A stretch of DNA of 64,000 bases from Strix aluco (Eukaryota > Chordata > Aves > Strigiformes > Strigidae): contig NC_133971.1 in NCBI RefSeq assembly GCF_031877795.1, forward strand, positions 62,742,463 to 62,806,462. The letters are read 5' to 3'. The translations under genes were made by a program, and so were the position numbers. The notes beneath the pieces were generated by a model. It worked only from the letters and a program-made list of their open reading frames with translations, was not told the origin of the DNA and did no database searches. This document shows, one piece after another, positions 37,801 to 52,800 of the stretch. Each line of letters begins with the position of its first letter. The first letter of the stretch is position 1.

Positions 37801-40800
37801 TTTCCTTTCAGACAAGAGGAGGAAATCCATTTTTCCTAGTTTAAGCAAGCATTGTCTGAAAAGAGATTCACCTTGAACAAGTAGTTGTGTTTTATTAAAG
37901 TTCAGCTGTTTCTCTCAGTAAAGCAGAGGGGGGGGGGGGTCAGCCTTTTCAGTCCTTAAGAATATTCATAGGTAAGGGACTACAGTGATACTGCTTTCAA
38001 AAATGTAACTCCATACCTTAGCTGGAAGTTACGTGCATTCTGAAAAATGTAATTTCTATATAATGGGATTAATACTACATCCAAGCAAAATTCATGTTTC
38101 CGATAGAAGTGTGAAGATTATATGTAAGTATTACCCACTCTAAATTTGTTGCTGTATATTTGGTAGTCCTTGATTCTGCTGGATGTTTGGTGCTCACTGC
38201 AGAACTGAAGTACATGACATTTATGTGGAGCTTTGAATGTAGAGAGTGCATAGGTAAAACTTGTTGCAGGTTAAGTTTAAATTTTTTAGCATGTCACTTC
38301 CCAGCAAATAGCATTCATAATGAAATGTGATTTCTGTCTTTATCACTTTTTTCCAAATTTGAGTGGTGAGAAAACCTAATGCTTATTGCGCTTGTCAGGT
38401 GTCTTTTGACAACTGCTTTAGTTTCTTCTGAAAAATGTGCTTTTGTAAAAAACACAAGATGGTATTCACCTTTAGAGTATTGTGGTCCATAAATATTTAC
38501 ATCTTACCTTTGCATTTCACTTCATACTCAAATAGTGTGACTGCTGAGGTGTCTAAATAAGTATTCTAGTGACGCTATCGGTTGCCTGTTTAAACACAGT
38601 AAAAGGCATTATAGATTTAATGTCTTGCAATGTTTTAATGTTATCCTTGATGTGGAGACAGCAATGTCAAACCACATGTTCTTAACAGAGTTTCATCAAT
38701 GTGTTGACTGTAGAAAGCATGGATTTAGGAGCTTTGTGCTGTGTCTGAATTCTGTTGTACTCCTGTAGCCCAAAGCAGCAGCTGCAGCGACTCAGCAGTC
38801 AAGTGCTACTACTGCTATTAGCTTGACAACTGCAGCTCCCACACCAGTCACTGCATCAATCCCTGTTGCTGCCTCTGTGCCAGCTCCTGTCCTTCCACCA
38901 CCAGCACCAGATGCAGTTGCTTGTGAATCTGGACCTGTGAGTGCTCCTAAAGAAAAACCAGAAGAAAAACCATCTGAGGCACCAGCTGCTGTCAGCCCAT
39001 CATCAACTGACAGGTATGAATAAGCCTCCAAAAATGGCCTCTGTGTCCATTTCTGTTGCTTCTAGTTTTGATTTTAAGTTGAATTTTCTGTTACAGTGTT
39101 AGTCCAGTCATTTTCTCAGCTATATGTAATTTTTTCCTTTCTTTACTGTAACTTCAGTCACTGGCTCAGGTATAACATTACTGATGGTAAGAAGTGCCTC
39201 TCCCCACTTACACCTTTTCCTGTGGGAAGTGTGGTCTTGAACTAAACCTATGGAGTGGAGAGTTAAATGACACAGGACTTGTGCTCCCATTAGGCACTTC
39301 AGAGTTAGTGTGGCGCAAGTTTTTTTTCAGGCCGAGGATATTCATCTGCGTGGGGATCCCATACTGTTCACAAAACTCTTAAATGCTTCAGAGGGTTGTG
39401 TCCTGTCCTGACCTGTTCATAGGCCTCCAATTGTTTTGAACCATGTTGGTTAGATTTGAACTGTAAGTTCTTTATTGCTGTGAGAGTGTCTTAATTTCTG
39501 GAAAGAGCTTTTTCTTCCAAAATGTAGGATATATTATTGCTCTTAATCATGTAATGTCTTAAAGCTACAGGCTTGTTTGTTCTGAATGCTCCTTGGCCCA
39601 TTTGCAGATAGCTGTGGAAGCTGAGATAGCTTTTGACCTGCATTATCTACATGTAAAAAAATAAAATGGAAGTTAGAGGTTTGTTGTATACTGTAGCCTT
39701 TTTTTGCTCACTTTAAGTTGCATAAGTATTTCATGAGATAAAAATGTTAACTGTAATTTAATGGCCCTTGAAGTGCTGCATAGCATCAAGTCTTCATTCT
39801 TCATACACTGGCTTTCAATTATTTGTGTGTTATTTATGTGAATACGGGGGCACAAGCCATTAATTTTTGAAGTGGTTGTATTTAAACACCATCAAATACT
39901 GGTTTAATGATAAGGGTACAAAACTTGCAATTGCCTAATATCTTGAAAATGTCATCACAGATTTCTTGCACTGAATATCTAATTGATGATTTAATTTTGC
40001 AATTATAAGAAATGGACATCTTTTTAAAATGGAATACAAATGGAAGTTTCATTTATCAGTTGAATAACTTAGATTTTTTTTTTTTAGTGTTAATGGGTGG
40101 GGTTTTTTTGCTGCTCAGTTTGTCCAATAGGCTGAAGGATTAGATTAAATCTTTGATACTGAAAAAGTGCTTTCCAGGTTTTCCCTGTACAGATTGCGGT
40201 GTTGTAAAACTGCAGTAAGGGAGCCTCAGTGTATATACTTAACAGGAAGCAAGAGAATAATTTAACAAATACATTGTAGTTACCACCCGCCTTGATTTCA
40301 GTGAGTACTGCTTGTTTCTGATTTGCTTTAGAAGTTAAATTACTAAGGCTGATGAAGATTTATTGGATCATGGCCAAGCAAGCTGGTGTCCTGTTTCACC
40401 TTTGATCTTTTTCAGTTGTAAATCTTACTAGGGATAGATAGTAGTGAAGCATTCTTGTTGGAACAAATTTTTTCTTACATAAAAAAATGCATCTCTGTAA
40501 ATGCCTTGTTAGAATTTTAGTGCATCTTCTGAAAACTGATTCAGATTAATGTGGTGATCTTTTACTTCCTGGTAAGAGTTGCCAACTCTGGTAGCCTGAT
40601 AGATGTGAGGCTGCTGCAACACCATGTCCCCAGGTCGATATCAGGTATCAAGATGGAACATGTATTCCCAGTACGTGCACGCAGTATGTATATACCTACA
40701 TATACGGCTGGCTGCATAGGTCAACACAGGCAGGAAAAAAGAGCACTCAAGCAACCATATGACACCAGCAGTCACATCCTGTTCCCCTCTGGCTACTCAA

Positions 40801-43800
40801 GGCAAAGCCCACTAGTGCAAAATACGTATGTACAAACATACAAATGAACAATCAGATTTCTCTGGTAGCTGTCCTTAGACAGTCTATTCCAATAGCTGGC
40901 TCCTATATCTCTGTCTTTTAAGTTTTTGGTACCTAGGTATGTGACTGCCTGAGCCCTGCAACCCTGCTCCAGTTGCTGATACTCAGATTCCCTTTGCACA
41001 CATACTCATATGTGCACATGCAGAGGATCCATCCAGGAACTGGCTGTGGACATGCACTGAACCTAGTATCTTGTCTCATACATGGACACATGAACTTATG
41101 ATCTTATGATGATGAACCTATGATCTTACTAGTAGCTGACCCCAAGATGTGACAGTGTTTCCAGCAGCTTTTCTCTCAGACCCTCTGGTATCTCCAGCAG
41201 CTGAGTCTGTCTTGAAGCCATTCAATACCCAGCTTTAAGTGTCTTTACCCTGCTCACGGTAGTAAAGCTTTGATGCTTGCTGGTGATTACACACATGCCA
41301 GCATATGCATCCACACAGAATATGCATGCACTTCTAGTCTCTTCAGTTGGCGACACCCCAGGTACATGCACCCCTCTGGCCCCTTCTCCAGTTGCTGGCA
41401 CTGCAGCTTCCACAGTGTCTGGTCTCTGCCACTGCTGGCTCCACAGACGTGTGGATCCTTGTGACTCATGTTTCCCTGTCCAGTTTTGGGCCCTTAGACT
41501 TCTGTACACACACATGAATGTAGAATAGAGGCCCTCCCGCCCTAGCATGAAAAATAGTTGGAAATGGAATTTAATTAGAAGACAGGGTAGACTGGTGATC
41601 AGGTGCAGGGCATGGCCAGGCAGGTGCTGTTTACATGACTGGCCCTTTTTCTTCTCTTTTTGTTCTCTACCCATGCTTTTCATCTGTGGCATGCCTTGAT
41701 GCTTCCTTTTCCCTGCCCTTGGTTCTTCCCCTAGATATCCCATAATTAGTCTTGCACAATCCCCAAACGCTTTTTCCTGGCACCCCATGGTGAGTCACAC
41801 CACCCTGTTGGCAGAAATGCCCTTGATGTGTAAGGAGACCTGGAGACCCTCTCCCATTGACCCATGAGGGGTGTCACCCTGAGACCAGGAGGCCCAATGC
41901 TTTAAGTTGCAGCCCTGGGAGGAGCCAGGAAAGGGGCACCCTTGGCTCTGGCTGAGTTAACTGGTGCTCCTCTGCCTGGTGGTGTGCCTGTGTGGTGTTC
42001 ATGGAGGTGAGCCTTTAATCCTGTAATTTAACAGTTTTGATAATTTGAGATGAAGTCATTGCAAATGTTAGCAGTTAGTATCCTGCTTTCCCAGGAATAC
42101 AGGGATTTTAATAAGTGCTTGCCACTGACCTTCTTGAGTCCTCATTGAGATCAAACCAGTGACTGGGGAAGCAGTTAGTGAGACTGCTGTGTGCTCTTGA
42201 AAATCCACCTTGTTCTCCCACCCTTTAAAGCATTCAAGCAAGCAGATGGCTAATCCCTGAGCAGATGGGCAAGAGCCAAACTATTGGGGGGTAGGGGGGA
42301 AGGTTGGCCTTGTGTTAAAACTGGTAGCATTGTAAGGTGGTGAAATCTGGTCTCACTATAAGACTAAATGAGCTCTTTGGAAAGCTCTGTTGGTTTTTTA
42401 GAAACAAAAGGGGCTATTAGAGTTAGAGCTGCTGCTGCTTTTTTTTAAAAACAGGAAAATTTCCAAAGTTTTGTAATTACCATTGCACTTGTCTTCATCT
42501 TACAGTACAACAGGTGATACATCTCGATCAAATCTTTTTGAGGATGCTATAAGTGCACTTGGTAAGTGGAGTGTTTTTTTAATGTAGACATTATTTTGAT
42601 GCAGCAGAAACAAATGACGGATTAGCAGATGTTGACATTCTCTTCTGTATCTGTCATTGTTAAAGTTATAATCAAAGTACTCTTCTCTAAGACCTGAAGT
42701 TGGTATCTTAGAACCAGCATCAAGAACTTCTTTACTGAAGAATATTTCACTTCATATATTTTTACTGTGTAAAAGGAAGATCCTTATCATTCCTGGTTTT
42801 TTCCCCCCATTTGCCTTAATTTCTTTTCTGACTGTTCAGTTTGAAGTGGCTGGACGTAGCTATGTATATGCTTTTCTTTTCACCTTTGCTTCCCAGTCTG
42901 CAGGCCTGATAAAATGGCTGCCTGTATTACTCCTGTGTTCCAGCTTTGACAGTACTGTCTTTTGACACTTTTAGATTAGATAAATTCACCAAATCTGCTG
43001 CTGTCTGGGTTGAGGAATGAATGCCTCTGTATACTTATAGTCAATTCACTTTTCTTTTGACAGTTAAATGTCTTTGTTTCTCAGTGGAATAACCAGGGTA
43101 AAAACAGTAGGAAGTTCTGCTCCTCCTTTATGCTGATTCTGGTAGCTAGGAAATTACAAGGCAAACCCACAACTCCTTACTCCTATTTAAATTTTTTGGA
43201 GAGGTTTTACTCCTTTTTTAGAATGTAGCAAATTAAGGCACAGAAGTAAGGGAGAGGTGGGTTTTTTTATTTTGGCTTACCTCTGTAAACATTAGACTGC
43301 AAGTTGGTACAAAAAGTCAAATTAATTGGAGAGTTTCACTTACATTTTTGTCGAGAGGTGTGTGGATTTATGGGAGCCAGGTGTTGAGATTAAGCAGCCC
43401 AAGGTGATGTAGGAGCAGTGGTAATGTTTTATGTGTATTGGTGGTAGTCACCAGGCTTAGTCTGGCTAACTGCAGCTTAGCCTTTATGTTACGCCATACT
43501 GTTTTAGGCTGAAGAAACGTATGAGCTGAAAGAGCTGAAAGGTGCTGTAGGAGACAACCAGTTGAGTTCTGTTAAATTTTTTAAGTGACTACTGCTGCCA
43601 AAGGTGCTGCAGGCTTCATTAACCATTCATTATACATTAGTGGCCCAGATGTAGTCATCACAAATACTCAATGTTAACGGTAATGACCAACATGTTAATT
43701 AAGATGGTGGTCTTGATTCAATTATGTTCAGAATTGAAAAAAAAAGAAATCTTATTTCAATGTAGCAGGAGAGCATCACCTCACTATCCATTTTATAAGA

Positions 43801-46800
43801 AAGTTCTTTGATTGGTGTTTGATATAGTAAGTCCACAAGTCCCATGTTTGGAAATGACAGGCATCGAGTGTACTATCTGGGTAAGCATACTGCAAGGGTT
43901 ATATGCTGAAAAATTTTCAAAGGCATCAAGCATGATCTCTGTGGTTCTTTTTGTTTAGAAGCTGTTTTAAAAGGAATTTGCTGTCACAAATTCATGTGGT
44001 ATGCTTTTACATCCTAAGTAGGATCCTAGGCATGTTCTTCCTGTGGCTTCTCAATTAGCCAGAAGATAATTGACTTCACTTTAAAAACAGGGATTGGTTT
44101 CTACTGATTTGTTTTTGTTTTCAGTTAGATATGCTGACTGAAAACCGATGTGGTTTTGTGTGCTACAACAAAGATCTGCATGTTTTGCAGTTCCTGTGCG
44201 ACCATATCTTTCACCGGAGCAGCCTGAGCTTTCTTTAGGGCATGGGATGAGAATTGTTGTGGGGAGTGTGATGAACTGGATTTGAAGGTTAATCCAGCTT
44301 TAAAATATTACTTGAAAGATAAAAGCGAAGAGCAGAATCAGTTAAGCACTGACCTCGTACATTCCCAGTAGCTCTATTTAGAGATAGGCCTGACTCTGTA
44401 TCATGACATTGCTGGTGTGCAATTCCTGAATTATTATTCTTGGTCTTACTTTTGCACAACTTGTGTAAGTAGACTGTATATGGAGTATGTGTGCCTAAAT
44501 TTGCAGTAATGCTGTTTCCTGCCTTGGCTTTTAATTACGGTTTATGTACCAGTCTGCCCAGACAAAGTCAACCTTCTTGCATCTTTCTTTTCTGTACAAA
44601 ATCTCTCATGCTGTTCTAGCCTCTACCAAGCTTATATTGAAAGAGCACTACAGAAATGTTTAAGTAGTAACTAATTAGATCAAAAGGTGTTCTGCCTGCT
44701 GTTTACCTTGATTAGTTTGTTAGCAATAGTAAGGGTAAACTAGTGCTTTGTAAGAAAGAACATGAGCAGTAAGTTTGGCAGAATCAATGTGTTGGGACAA
44801 TTGTTGGCTTTTTTGCTTCTCTGAAGATATGTACAGAAATATGTATCGTTGGAGCAAAGTTTATGTGATGATTTTTTTTTTTTATGGCTTTGAAAAAAGG
44901 AAGGTAGATGTAAAATGGTGGATCTGGTAGTTGTATATGAAGACATGATCTTACCGTTCCTTAAACTCAGGTTAGTGCTATTATTTTGAAGTCCAAACAA
45001 TAAATACTCAAATGAGTCAAGGGTTGTAAATCCATTATATATATCTATGGATAATGCACAGGTATCCTTGGGCTAGAGCTGTTGTATTAGTTGTTCTTGA
45101 GTATGATGCCCTCAGTCATATATCCACTGATTACTTAGAAGCATTCTTTAAAAATCAATCAATGTGGTTGTGTTAATGTTGACTTGAGTTAAACACCTTC
45201 TCCCTGAGGGAGTAAAACTTGGTATTTTCTTTGGTTCTTTTAACTGACTTACTTGTCTTAACAGAGTAGCTCCAGGAGTATTTGTTTCCTCTACTTTTTT
45301 TTAATCTGTGGTTTTTTATGATGACTGTTTATGATTTAACTCTCCTGCCTTGTTAGTGTTACAGAGTCAGTAGCAGGGTTCCACTGGGATCAGGAATACC
45401 TTTATCCAAGGAAGGAGATGGTATTTTACTGGCTGGGTTTGGATTTTTTTTTTCTGTGGGAAGAAGATAACCTTTAAGACGTTGCTCAATTACAATTTAT
45501 AACAGAATAGTTGGGGTTTTTTTGAATTGTTAAACCTACTGTCTCCTTTTAAGGAAGGGAAATTGGATTATGAGAGAAGATAATAATTTTCCTTATGGTA
45601 CCATTAGTCTAGTGATCAGTTGTCCTTAAATTGCTCCATATATAGTGTGTGTACCCTTTTGTCTTGATGGCTATAGGGGTGGTCCAGTTTTAGTCCATTT
45701 ATGCTATAAGAGGTGGGGGGTTTGATGTGATTGATGTGTATTGAATATTAGCTGTGAGGATGCCCTTGACCTTAGATGAAAGCATAAAGAGCAAATATTA
45801 TTTCAATTAGGAGTACAGAAGTATCACAAGTGCTACTTTTTTCAGTAGGAGATTGCATTGTGTTCCTTACCCTCTGCTATTCCAGTCAAATGCATGAGGA
45901 AATCACCAGAATATATTGGGAGGTAACGCAACAGAACCGTGGCAAGTTTAATATGAGCTATTTACTCTTCAATGAATGACTCAAATTTGGATAGAAATGA
46001 AATTTACCTGCTGAAACTTTTTTGTACTTTTTTTGCCTTAATCCCACAAAACGGTGGTCATGTTACTTCTAGTGACAGGTCAGTCCTATGAGAATATGGT
46101 GACTGAGATCATGTCAATGGGCTATGAACGAGAGCAAGTAATTGCGGCGCTGAGGGCCAGCTTCAACAATCCTGACAGAGCAGTGGAATACCTTTTAATG
46201 GTGAGCAGTTTATTTTACCTACACCTTGTTCTTTCACTTTTTATTTTGTTCTCACTAAAGAATATGGTTTACTTGAATATGATCAATCAGTGAGAGTAAT
46301 GCATGTTCCCAGAGGAACATCATCTCTAAACAGAGCATCTGGAAGGCTGAGATACGGATTTTGAGGGTCATAATCTGTTACAGGAACTACTGAAGTCATC
46401 TCAAACTACCTCTATCACTACTTTGCTTTTATTCTTTGTTGATTTGTATGGGTATGTATATAAAGTATGTCCAGTAACAGTGCTAGTTTTAACTGCCAAC
46501 AGCTGGCTCAAGGAATGATTTTTGTGTCACATCTTAGTGATAGTATTAGCTGTATTTTTGTATTAGTATCTATAATGTTACAAAGGTGCTTTTTTTTTAA
46601 GTTCCAGTTCATTGTTTTTACTAATAGTGCACAGTGTTCTTAATAATATGCTTTCTAAACAAAGGTTTGAGAGTTTTTTGAAGTGTGCTTAATTTAACTG
46701 GTGTTTTAATTTAAAGCAGTGTTTTGGAGAAGAGACAATTTCTCATTTGGTAAATACAGTTTGAAGGGTGAAATGAACTTCATTGGGATGAGAGGAAACA

Positions 46801-49800
46801 GAAGAGTAGCTTCACTTTAATGGAAATCTTGTGAGTTGTTTTAGGGGCTCTTTGGATTACTTCTCATTGTTTACCTTAATCCGACAGGTGAATTGTAACC
46901 ACCAGAGAATCTGTCTGGGAACTTGTTGCTTAATCAGTATTTCCGGTGCATTTAGTTTTCACTCTAGCATACCATTTTTATTAAAATCTTGAATCCAGAT
47001 ATCTTGAACCAGTCCTTGCAGAATATATGCGGGTTGAATTTCTGATAGATTGGTAAGAAAATTGACCTCTCTGTCTCCAGTTATAAAACTTTCCTTTTGT
47101 TAATGTAAGTTTTTCTTCAGTAGGGACAAGTCACTGGTGTGCTTGCTACTTACATTAATGATACCAAGACTTTGTAACCTGCAGCTTTTAAACAGACAAC
47201 AAATGTTGTGAGTACATGAATGTAAAAAGTTCAGTTCTCATCTAGTATTAGGCCAACTAAAGGTGATAAATACCATCTTGCCCTAAGGGTGAATGCAGTG
47301 GCTCCCATCTCTTTGGCAGAAGTCTGGAATCTCAAACGTTTGTTTTTCATGCCTTAAAAATGTTGTTCATTAAGTATCTACATATACCATAAATCCAGTG
47401 CCTCCTGTAAGTGTTGGGCTTGCTGTGCTTGTGCCAGTCGTACAGAGTGCAGTGCTTGTACACTCAGTCTGGTGTTTCCATGCTCTAGCTTATTTCTGTT
47501 CAGGAAGTCCTGAATAGAAACAGAGCATACCTGTGATGGAGTTCAACACATGACACGTCTGCCAAATAGACTAAGTCTGACTGGTCTGAGCAGTTCATTT
47601 CTACTCCTTCAGCAGGTCCTCTGTTTAAAATGGGTCCTTCTGTTATATAAGGTGGTCCCTTTCTGTTTCATGTTCTCCTTTACTGAGACTATCTTTTCTT
47701 TGTTCTTCCTCTTCTTCCTGCTGGAAAAGGGAGTGGGGAGGCACAGTCTTGCTTGTAGAGACCATATTAGCTGGCAGACTTCTTGACTTCCTTCTGGAAG
47801 AATCCTGTTGCTGCAAATGGTCTTTCTAACTGTTCTTGATCTGATGGGGTCTAAACATCTTCCTTACCATCCTGCTGCATCAAAAAAGCTTCTTAGTTAA
47901 CACCAGTCCATTGATGACACTGTTCTTTGACCCTCTACCCACCTCCAAGCTATCATAAGTGTTATCTGTTGTATAATCTGCAGGGTAGGATTAGGCTGTT
48001 GAGAGCTGTAAGTGTATACCTCTGTCCTGGTTTAAAGAACCAGTACACCAAAAGTACCCGTAGAGTGTTGGAAAGATAATGACAAGAGAGTATGTGCTTA
48101 AAGAGTAGCTGTTCCGTAAATGAGCCCTGAAGATTCCACTTGCTGCCCATGGTTCACATGACAAGCTGTGCAGTTTTTACAGCTTTATGGCTGAGGATCT
48201 AGATGTAATCCTCCATCTTTGGGCTGTGGTCGTGAAAGGAGATCTCATTTCCAAAGAATGCTGTTTCTTTTTCTATGCCCCACACTCACCTTTGGAGGCA
48301 TTTGGATTCAGATCTCTTTGACACAAGGGTTTCCTAACCCTTAATTAGGAAGGAGTCCTGTCTTTCCCTCAACAACCAGACTGTTGGTTGCAGCCTCTTA
48401 GTCTGGAAATTTTTAGGAAACATTTCTTTACCATGAGGGTAGTCAAACATGGAGCAGGCTTCCTAGAGAGGGGGGAGGGGGTTGGTGCCCCATTCCTGTC
48501 AGTGTTTGAATCATTTGGGCAATGCCCTTAATAACATGTTTTAACTTTTGGTCAGCCCTGAAGTGGTCAGGCAGTTGGACTAGATGATTGTTGTAGGTCC
48601 CTTCCAACAGGAACTATTGTGTTTTAAATGTGACCATTCCTTGGGCTGGGCCTGATGCGATTATTATTACCCTGTGGAGAATAATGTCAGCTAAAAACTG
48701 CTCTGTTGCTCAATTAAACAGGAAACAATTGTTTAACCCACCATGAGGCAAAAATGGCCATTTTGCTGTCCAAGCAATGTTTGCATTCAAAATTAATTGT
48801 ACGTGAATTGACATCATACTTATATTCTGTTGAACAGCTGTATGAACAAGGTGCATACACCTCACTAGTCTCATCTGATTACAATTGTACCCAGTCTTGG
48901 TTATTTGGAGAGTGATACTTCAAGATTGTATTTGAGAGTTAAGGTGGTGTTCAAGATGACAAATCATCTCTAAGTAAATTTAGTTAGACTAGTTTCCATA
49001 GTGCTGCCATTCAAGGGCAAACTTAAGGTTTAAACAAGTATATGCTGTTGGATCAGGGCACAGATTGCAGTGACAACATATGCCTGTGAATAGGTGAAAT
49101 CAACCAGTAATTTCATAAGATTAACCCAAGCTCCTACATTATACTTAAACTCCCAGAAATGACTGATTTGATGGGAAAAGATATTTCAGCAGTGCTCTGT
49201 AAGGCACTGCTAAGAGAGGTAACTCAGAAGCATTTCAGGAAGGGAATTTTCTTCCCCCTCTGTGGAGAGAGAGATGTGTAGCAAGCTGACCCAACCATAT
49301 AATGGTAATGAAGTGTGTGACAGAGAAAACCTTGCATTTATTCCTCTGACTGGCTTAAACGTGGACTTGGTGATAAGGTGATTTATACCCTGATGTGCTG
49401 ATTATCTCACAGGTAAGGCAAAGCTTTGCCTGGAGCACTGTCCAGTTCTCCCTTTCTAGATGGTGGCCTTTATATTAGCTGTGTGTTTGTCCTTTCTGTT
49501 CAGCTACAGCAATGAATGTATCATGTGAAGAACGTGATTTCTATGGTAGGTTTGCTAAACCTCTTAATTGTCTGGTTACACTGAAGTTCTGTGATTATTT
49601 CCACCCACCCTTTTCTTTAAGTTTTGTGGTTCCCAAAGTGAAGGGTGCCTTCTTCATCTGAGGCAAGTGAAATACATTCAGTTATACCAGTGCTTCTGCC
49701 TTCTCAGACTTACCTGGATTAAATATGCTGGAAGACTGGAGAAAAACAGAATGTTCTGATACCCTGGAAACTGGGTGTCGTGAGGCAGAGGATTGTGCCT

Positions 49801-52800
49801 CTTTGGGATTGGGTTTAATAAAGCTCCCCCCACTGTTACTCTGTGTGTTTACTGTTCTGTGGAGTCTGCCTCTTTTAGGTTCCTGTCAGGCAGCTTCCCT
49901 TGCCTGTACCACCAGGGCTTGTAGTCATACAGGAATCTTTCTTGGTGTCTGTCCCATGCCAAGCTGCCTAACTTTCTAGGCTTCAGGGAGAAGGATGGAA
50001 AGGACAGATGTGGTGCAGGAGTTCAGAGGCAGTAGGGAAAGCATGGTTAGGGTGGGAAGCTGGAAGGGTTCCTGTGCAGGAGAAGGGTAATAGAGTAAGG
50101 TCTGTCTCGGTTGTGTAACCCACATTCTAATTTACTCTTAAGTTCTTTTTTAGATTTGTCGATTTCATCCCTCTGAGCAATTAGTTCCTATATCAAGTTG
50201 TTTGCATGTGGCAAATAAACAAAATGCAAGTTAACTGTTTTTTTTAACTGCTAAAATTTGATAATATAAAGGCCTTTTCACACTTAAGATACAGTAAATG
50301 ACATTTGTCATGCTGTTGCATTGAGGAGGACGGTCCAAAGAGCCATGTTCTTCTCTCTCCTATTTCTTGCCAGATGTATGGCATCTATAATCTCACTGTT
50401 AACATTGTCTACTACAGTTCTGTTGCTGTAATATAACTTCATTTACGTAACACTATACCATATTGTAACAGTCTATTTAGTTTTAACTTTTTTATTCATA
50501 TCAAATATCTTAGAACAGGATTCAAAGCAAGTATTTTTTTATGGAATGATATGTATTTTAAACTGATGCAGTGCGTGCTTTACTACTTCACTATACAAAC
50601 CACATTTTTTGTGTCAAAAAATAAGTTACTCTTTTCACAGTATTCTCTTCCAGTTGTAAATGCATACCTATCACAGCATCTTGCTTTGTATTTGCAGTGA
50701 AAGTGATAATGTTTTTTCCTTTTATTCTGAAAACTAAATAATGTGTGCAGTAAAACAAATATCTTTTAGCATTCTGTAGGTAATTATGTGAACTTTTATG
50801 GCGTTAGGGTATACCTGGAGATAATCAGGCTGTGGCTGAACCCCCTCAAGCAGCAACCACTGGTGCCTCTCAGTCTTCAGCAGTGGCAGCAGCCGTAGCA
50901 ACTATACCGACGACTACTAGTTCATTAGCAGGTAAGAAAGGCTATATTTGCGAGGATGTGATAAACAGACACAGTGAATTTTAAGGTCCTCATGCTTGCG
51001 AACTCATCAAATGAATAAGATCTGTAACAATGAAGTTCCAAGTGTGGTACTTCCTTGGAACAAATGACTTGTTGTATGTGGATATATCTGGCATTCTAAA
51101 AATGCTGCAAACTTGCATAATTCCTTTGATTCAGTATTCTGGACTTAAGACCACAAATGTGGAGGGGGCTGTGTTTTCTCTTACTTAAACTCTGGCTTCC
51201 TATGGCTGTGGCTAACTGCACTGTTGACGGTGACTGTACTGATGTGTTCACTGCTTGGAAGTTGGAATATCAAGGGAGAAACATTGAATAAGGCCATGAG
51301 GTGTAGCACCTACGAGACTTATCCATGACCTAGGACTCCCCACTTAGCCGTGCAGTACATGGACAGAGTGGTTGGTGCCTGCTGAAGAAAAGTCTGTCTT
51401 AAAGGGAAGTAATTGGGTGAAAAGAACATAATCAAGGAGTAGGAAAGGTCTGTCTTAGGCTGTGGCAGAGATGGTGTTCCAGTTGTAAGCTTTGTTCGTG
51501 TATTAAACGTACAGGTAGTAGTGACAGGCACATATGACATCATCCATAAAGAGAGGATGGGAGGAATGGGATATTTCAGAGCACTTTAGACACTGCTGCA
51601 TTCGAGGTAGTACCTAACAGTATAGGATATATGGGAAGGTGAGACTCACCTGAGAAGGACAGAACTGACCTATTGCAGGAGGTAGAGAACTCTGTTGTAG
51701 GCATAGAGACAAGACGGTAGGCTGGGTAGGTGTCTCTGAATGAGGTTGCTCAGAGATGAGACCTAAAGAGGAAAGTGCTGGAGATCGAGGGCAGAAGGCT
51801 GTTGGATTTTAAGAGAAGGCTGGGTGAAAAGGAAATGCATTGTTTAACCTCAGTATATGGAGTTCTTGCTTCAAGTTAGAGTAAGTGTGAAGGAAGCAAG
51901 CTCTTCTGTTCTTCAGTGAGGGATGTATTGTCCACTTTCATGTCCTGTTTCTATCTACAGTTACAGTGTAGATATGTATTTCATTAAGAATCTTGCTAAC
52001 TTTTTAAAAAGCATGTTATCTCATTGGTTTTCAGGACATCCACTTGAGTTTTTACGAAATCAGCCGCAGTTCCAGCAGATGAGACAAATCATTCAGCAAA
52101 ATCCTTCTCTGTTACCAGCATTGCTGCAGCAAATTGGACGGGAAAACCCTCAACTACTGCAGGTGAATCTGAAAACAACAAAATAATGTTGCTAATTTTG
52201 ATTTAGCTTTACAAGAAAGGGATATGTTGATGTTATTTGGGATAGTGTGTTAACAGCAGTTACTGCTTTACAGAATATATTTTCTGTGATATTAGAAATT
52301 AGTCTGACTCTCTTTCTAAGAGGTGCAAAGGGCATCAGGAAGAGGGAAGTGCCACTGCAATTGAACTGAAACATGAAATTGTATTTCTTATGGTCAGATG
52401 TAATCATTTTTCTCTATGCACTTTTTACATATTCTTTTGACTACTCAATTCACTGAAAAGAAAGATTCTTACTTGCCTGTTGGCAGGCTTAAATATGGTT
52501 TCTTTCAATATATTTATTTCTTTTATTCTCTCATACATCACAGCAAATAAGCCAACACCAGGAACATTTTATTCATATGCTGAATGAGCCAGTTCTAGAG
52601 TCTCGCCAAGGTTTAAGTGGCAGTGATGATGGTGCCAGCACTGGAGGAGTAGCAGAAGCTGGAAATGGTCATATGAACTACATTCAAGTAACACCTCAGG
52701 AAAAAGAAGCTATAGAAAGGGTGAGCCTTTCTTCTTTGCAGTGTTGCTTGGCTGTTTCTGTAGGATGTTGACTCCAGTGCATGCTTAAGACATGCCTTAA

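Noticed and set aside
39194..39382. Small + frame in intron 4 with a CGKCGLELN stretch resembling a zinc-binding motif
   Set aside because: Only one CxxC is present, the frame is short, and there is no supporting splice pattern.
46054..46293. Continuous open frame running through exon 6 into both flanking introns
   Set aside because: The exon is bounded by clear AG and GTGAGC sites and the intronic residues do not belong to the UBA domain; it is read-through by chance.
48020..48060. TGTCCTGGTTT at about 48023, like the start of the LTR at 3593
   Set aside because: Similarity lasts only about a dozen bases and no matching LTR end or target duplication follows.
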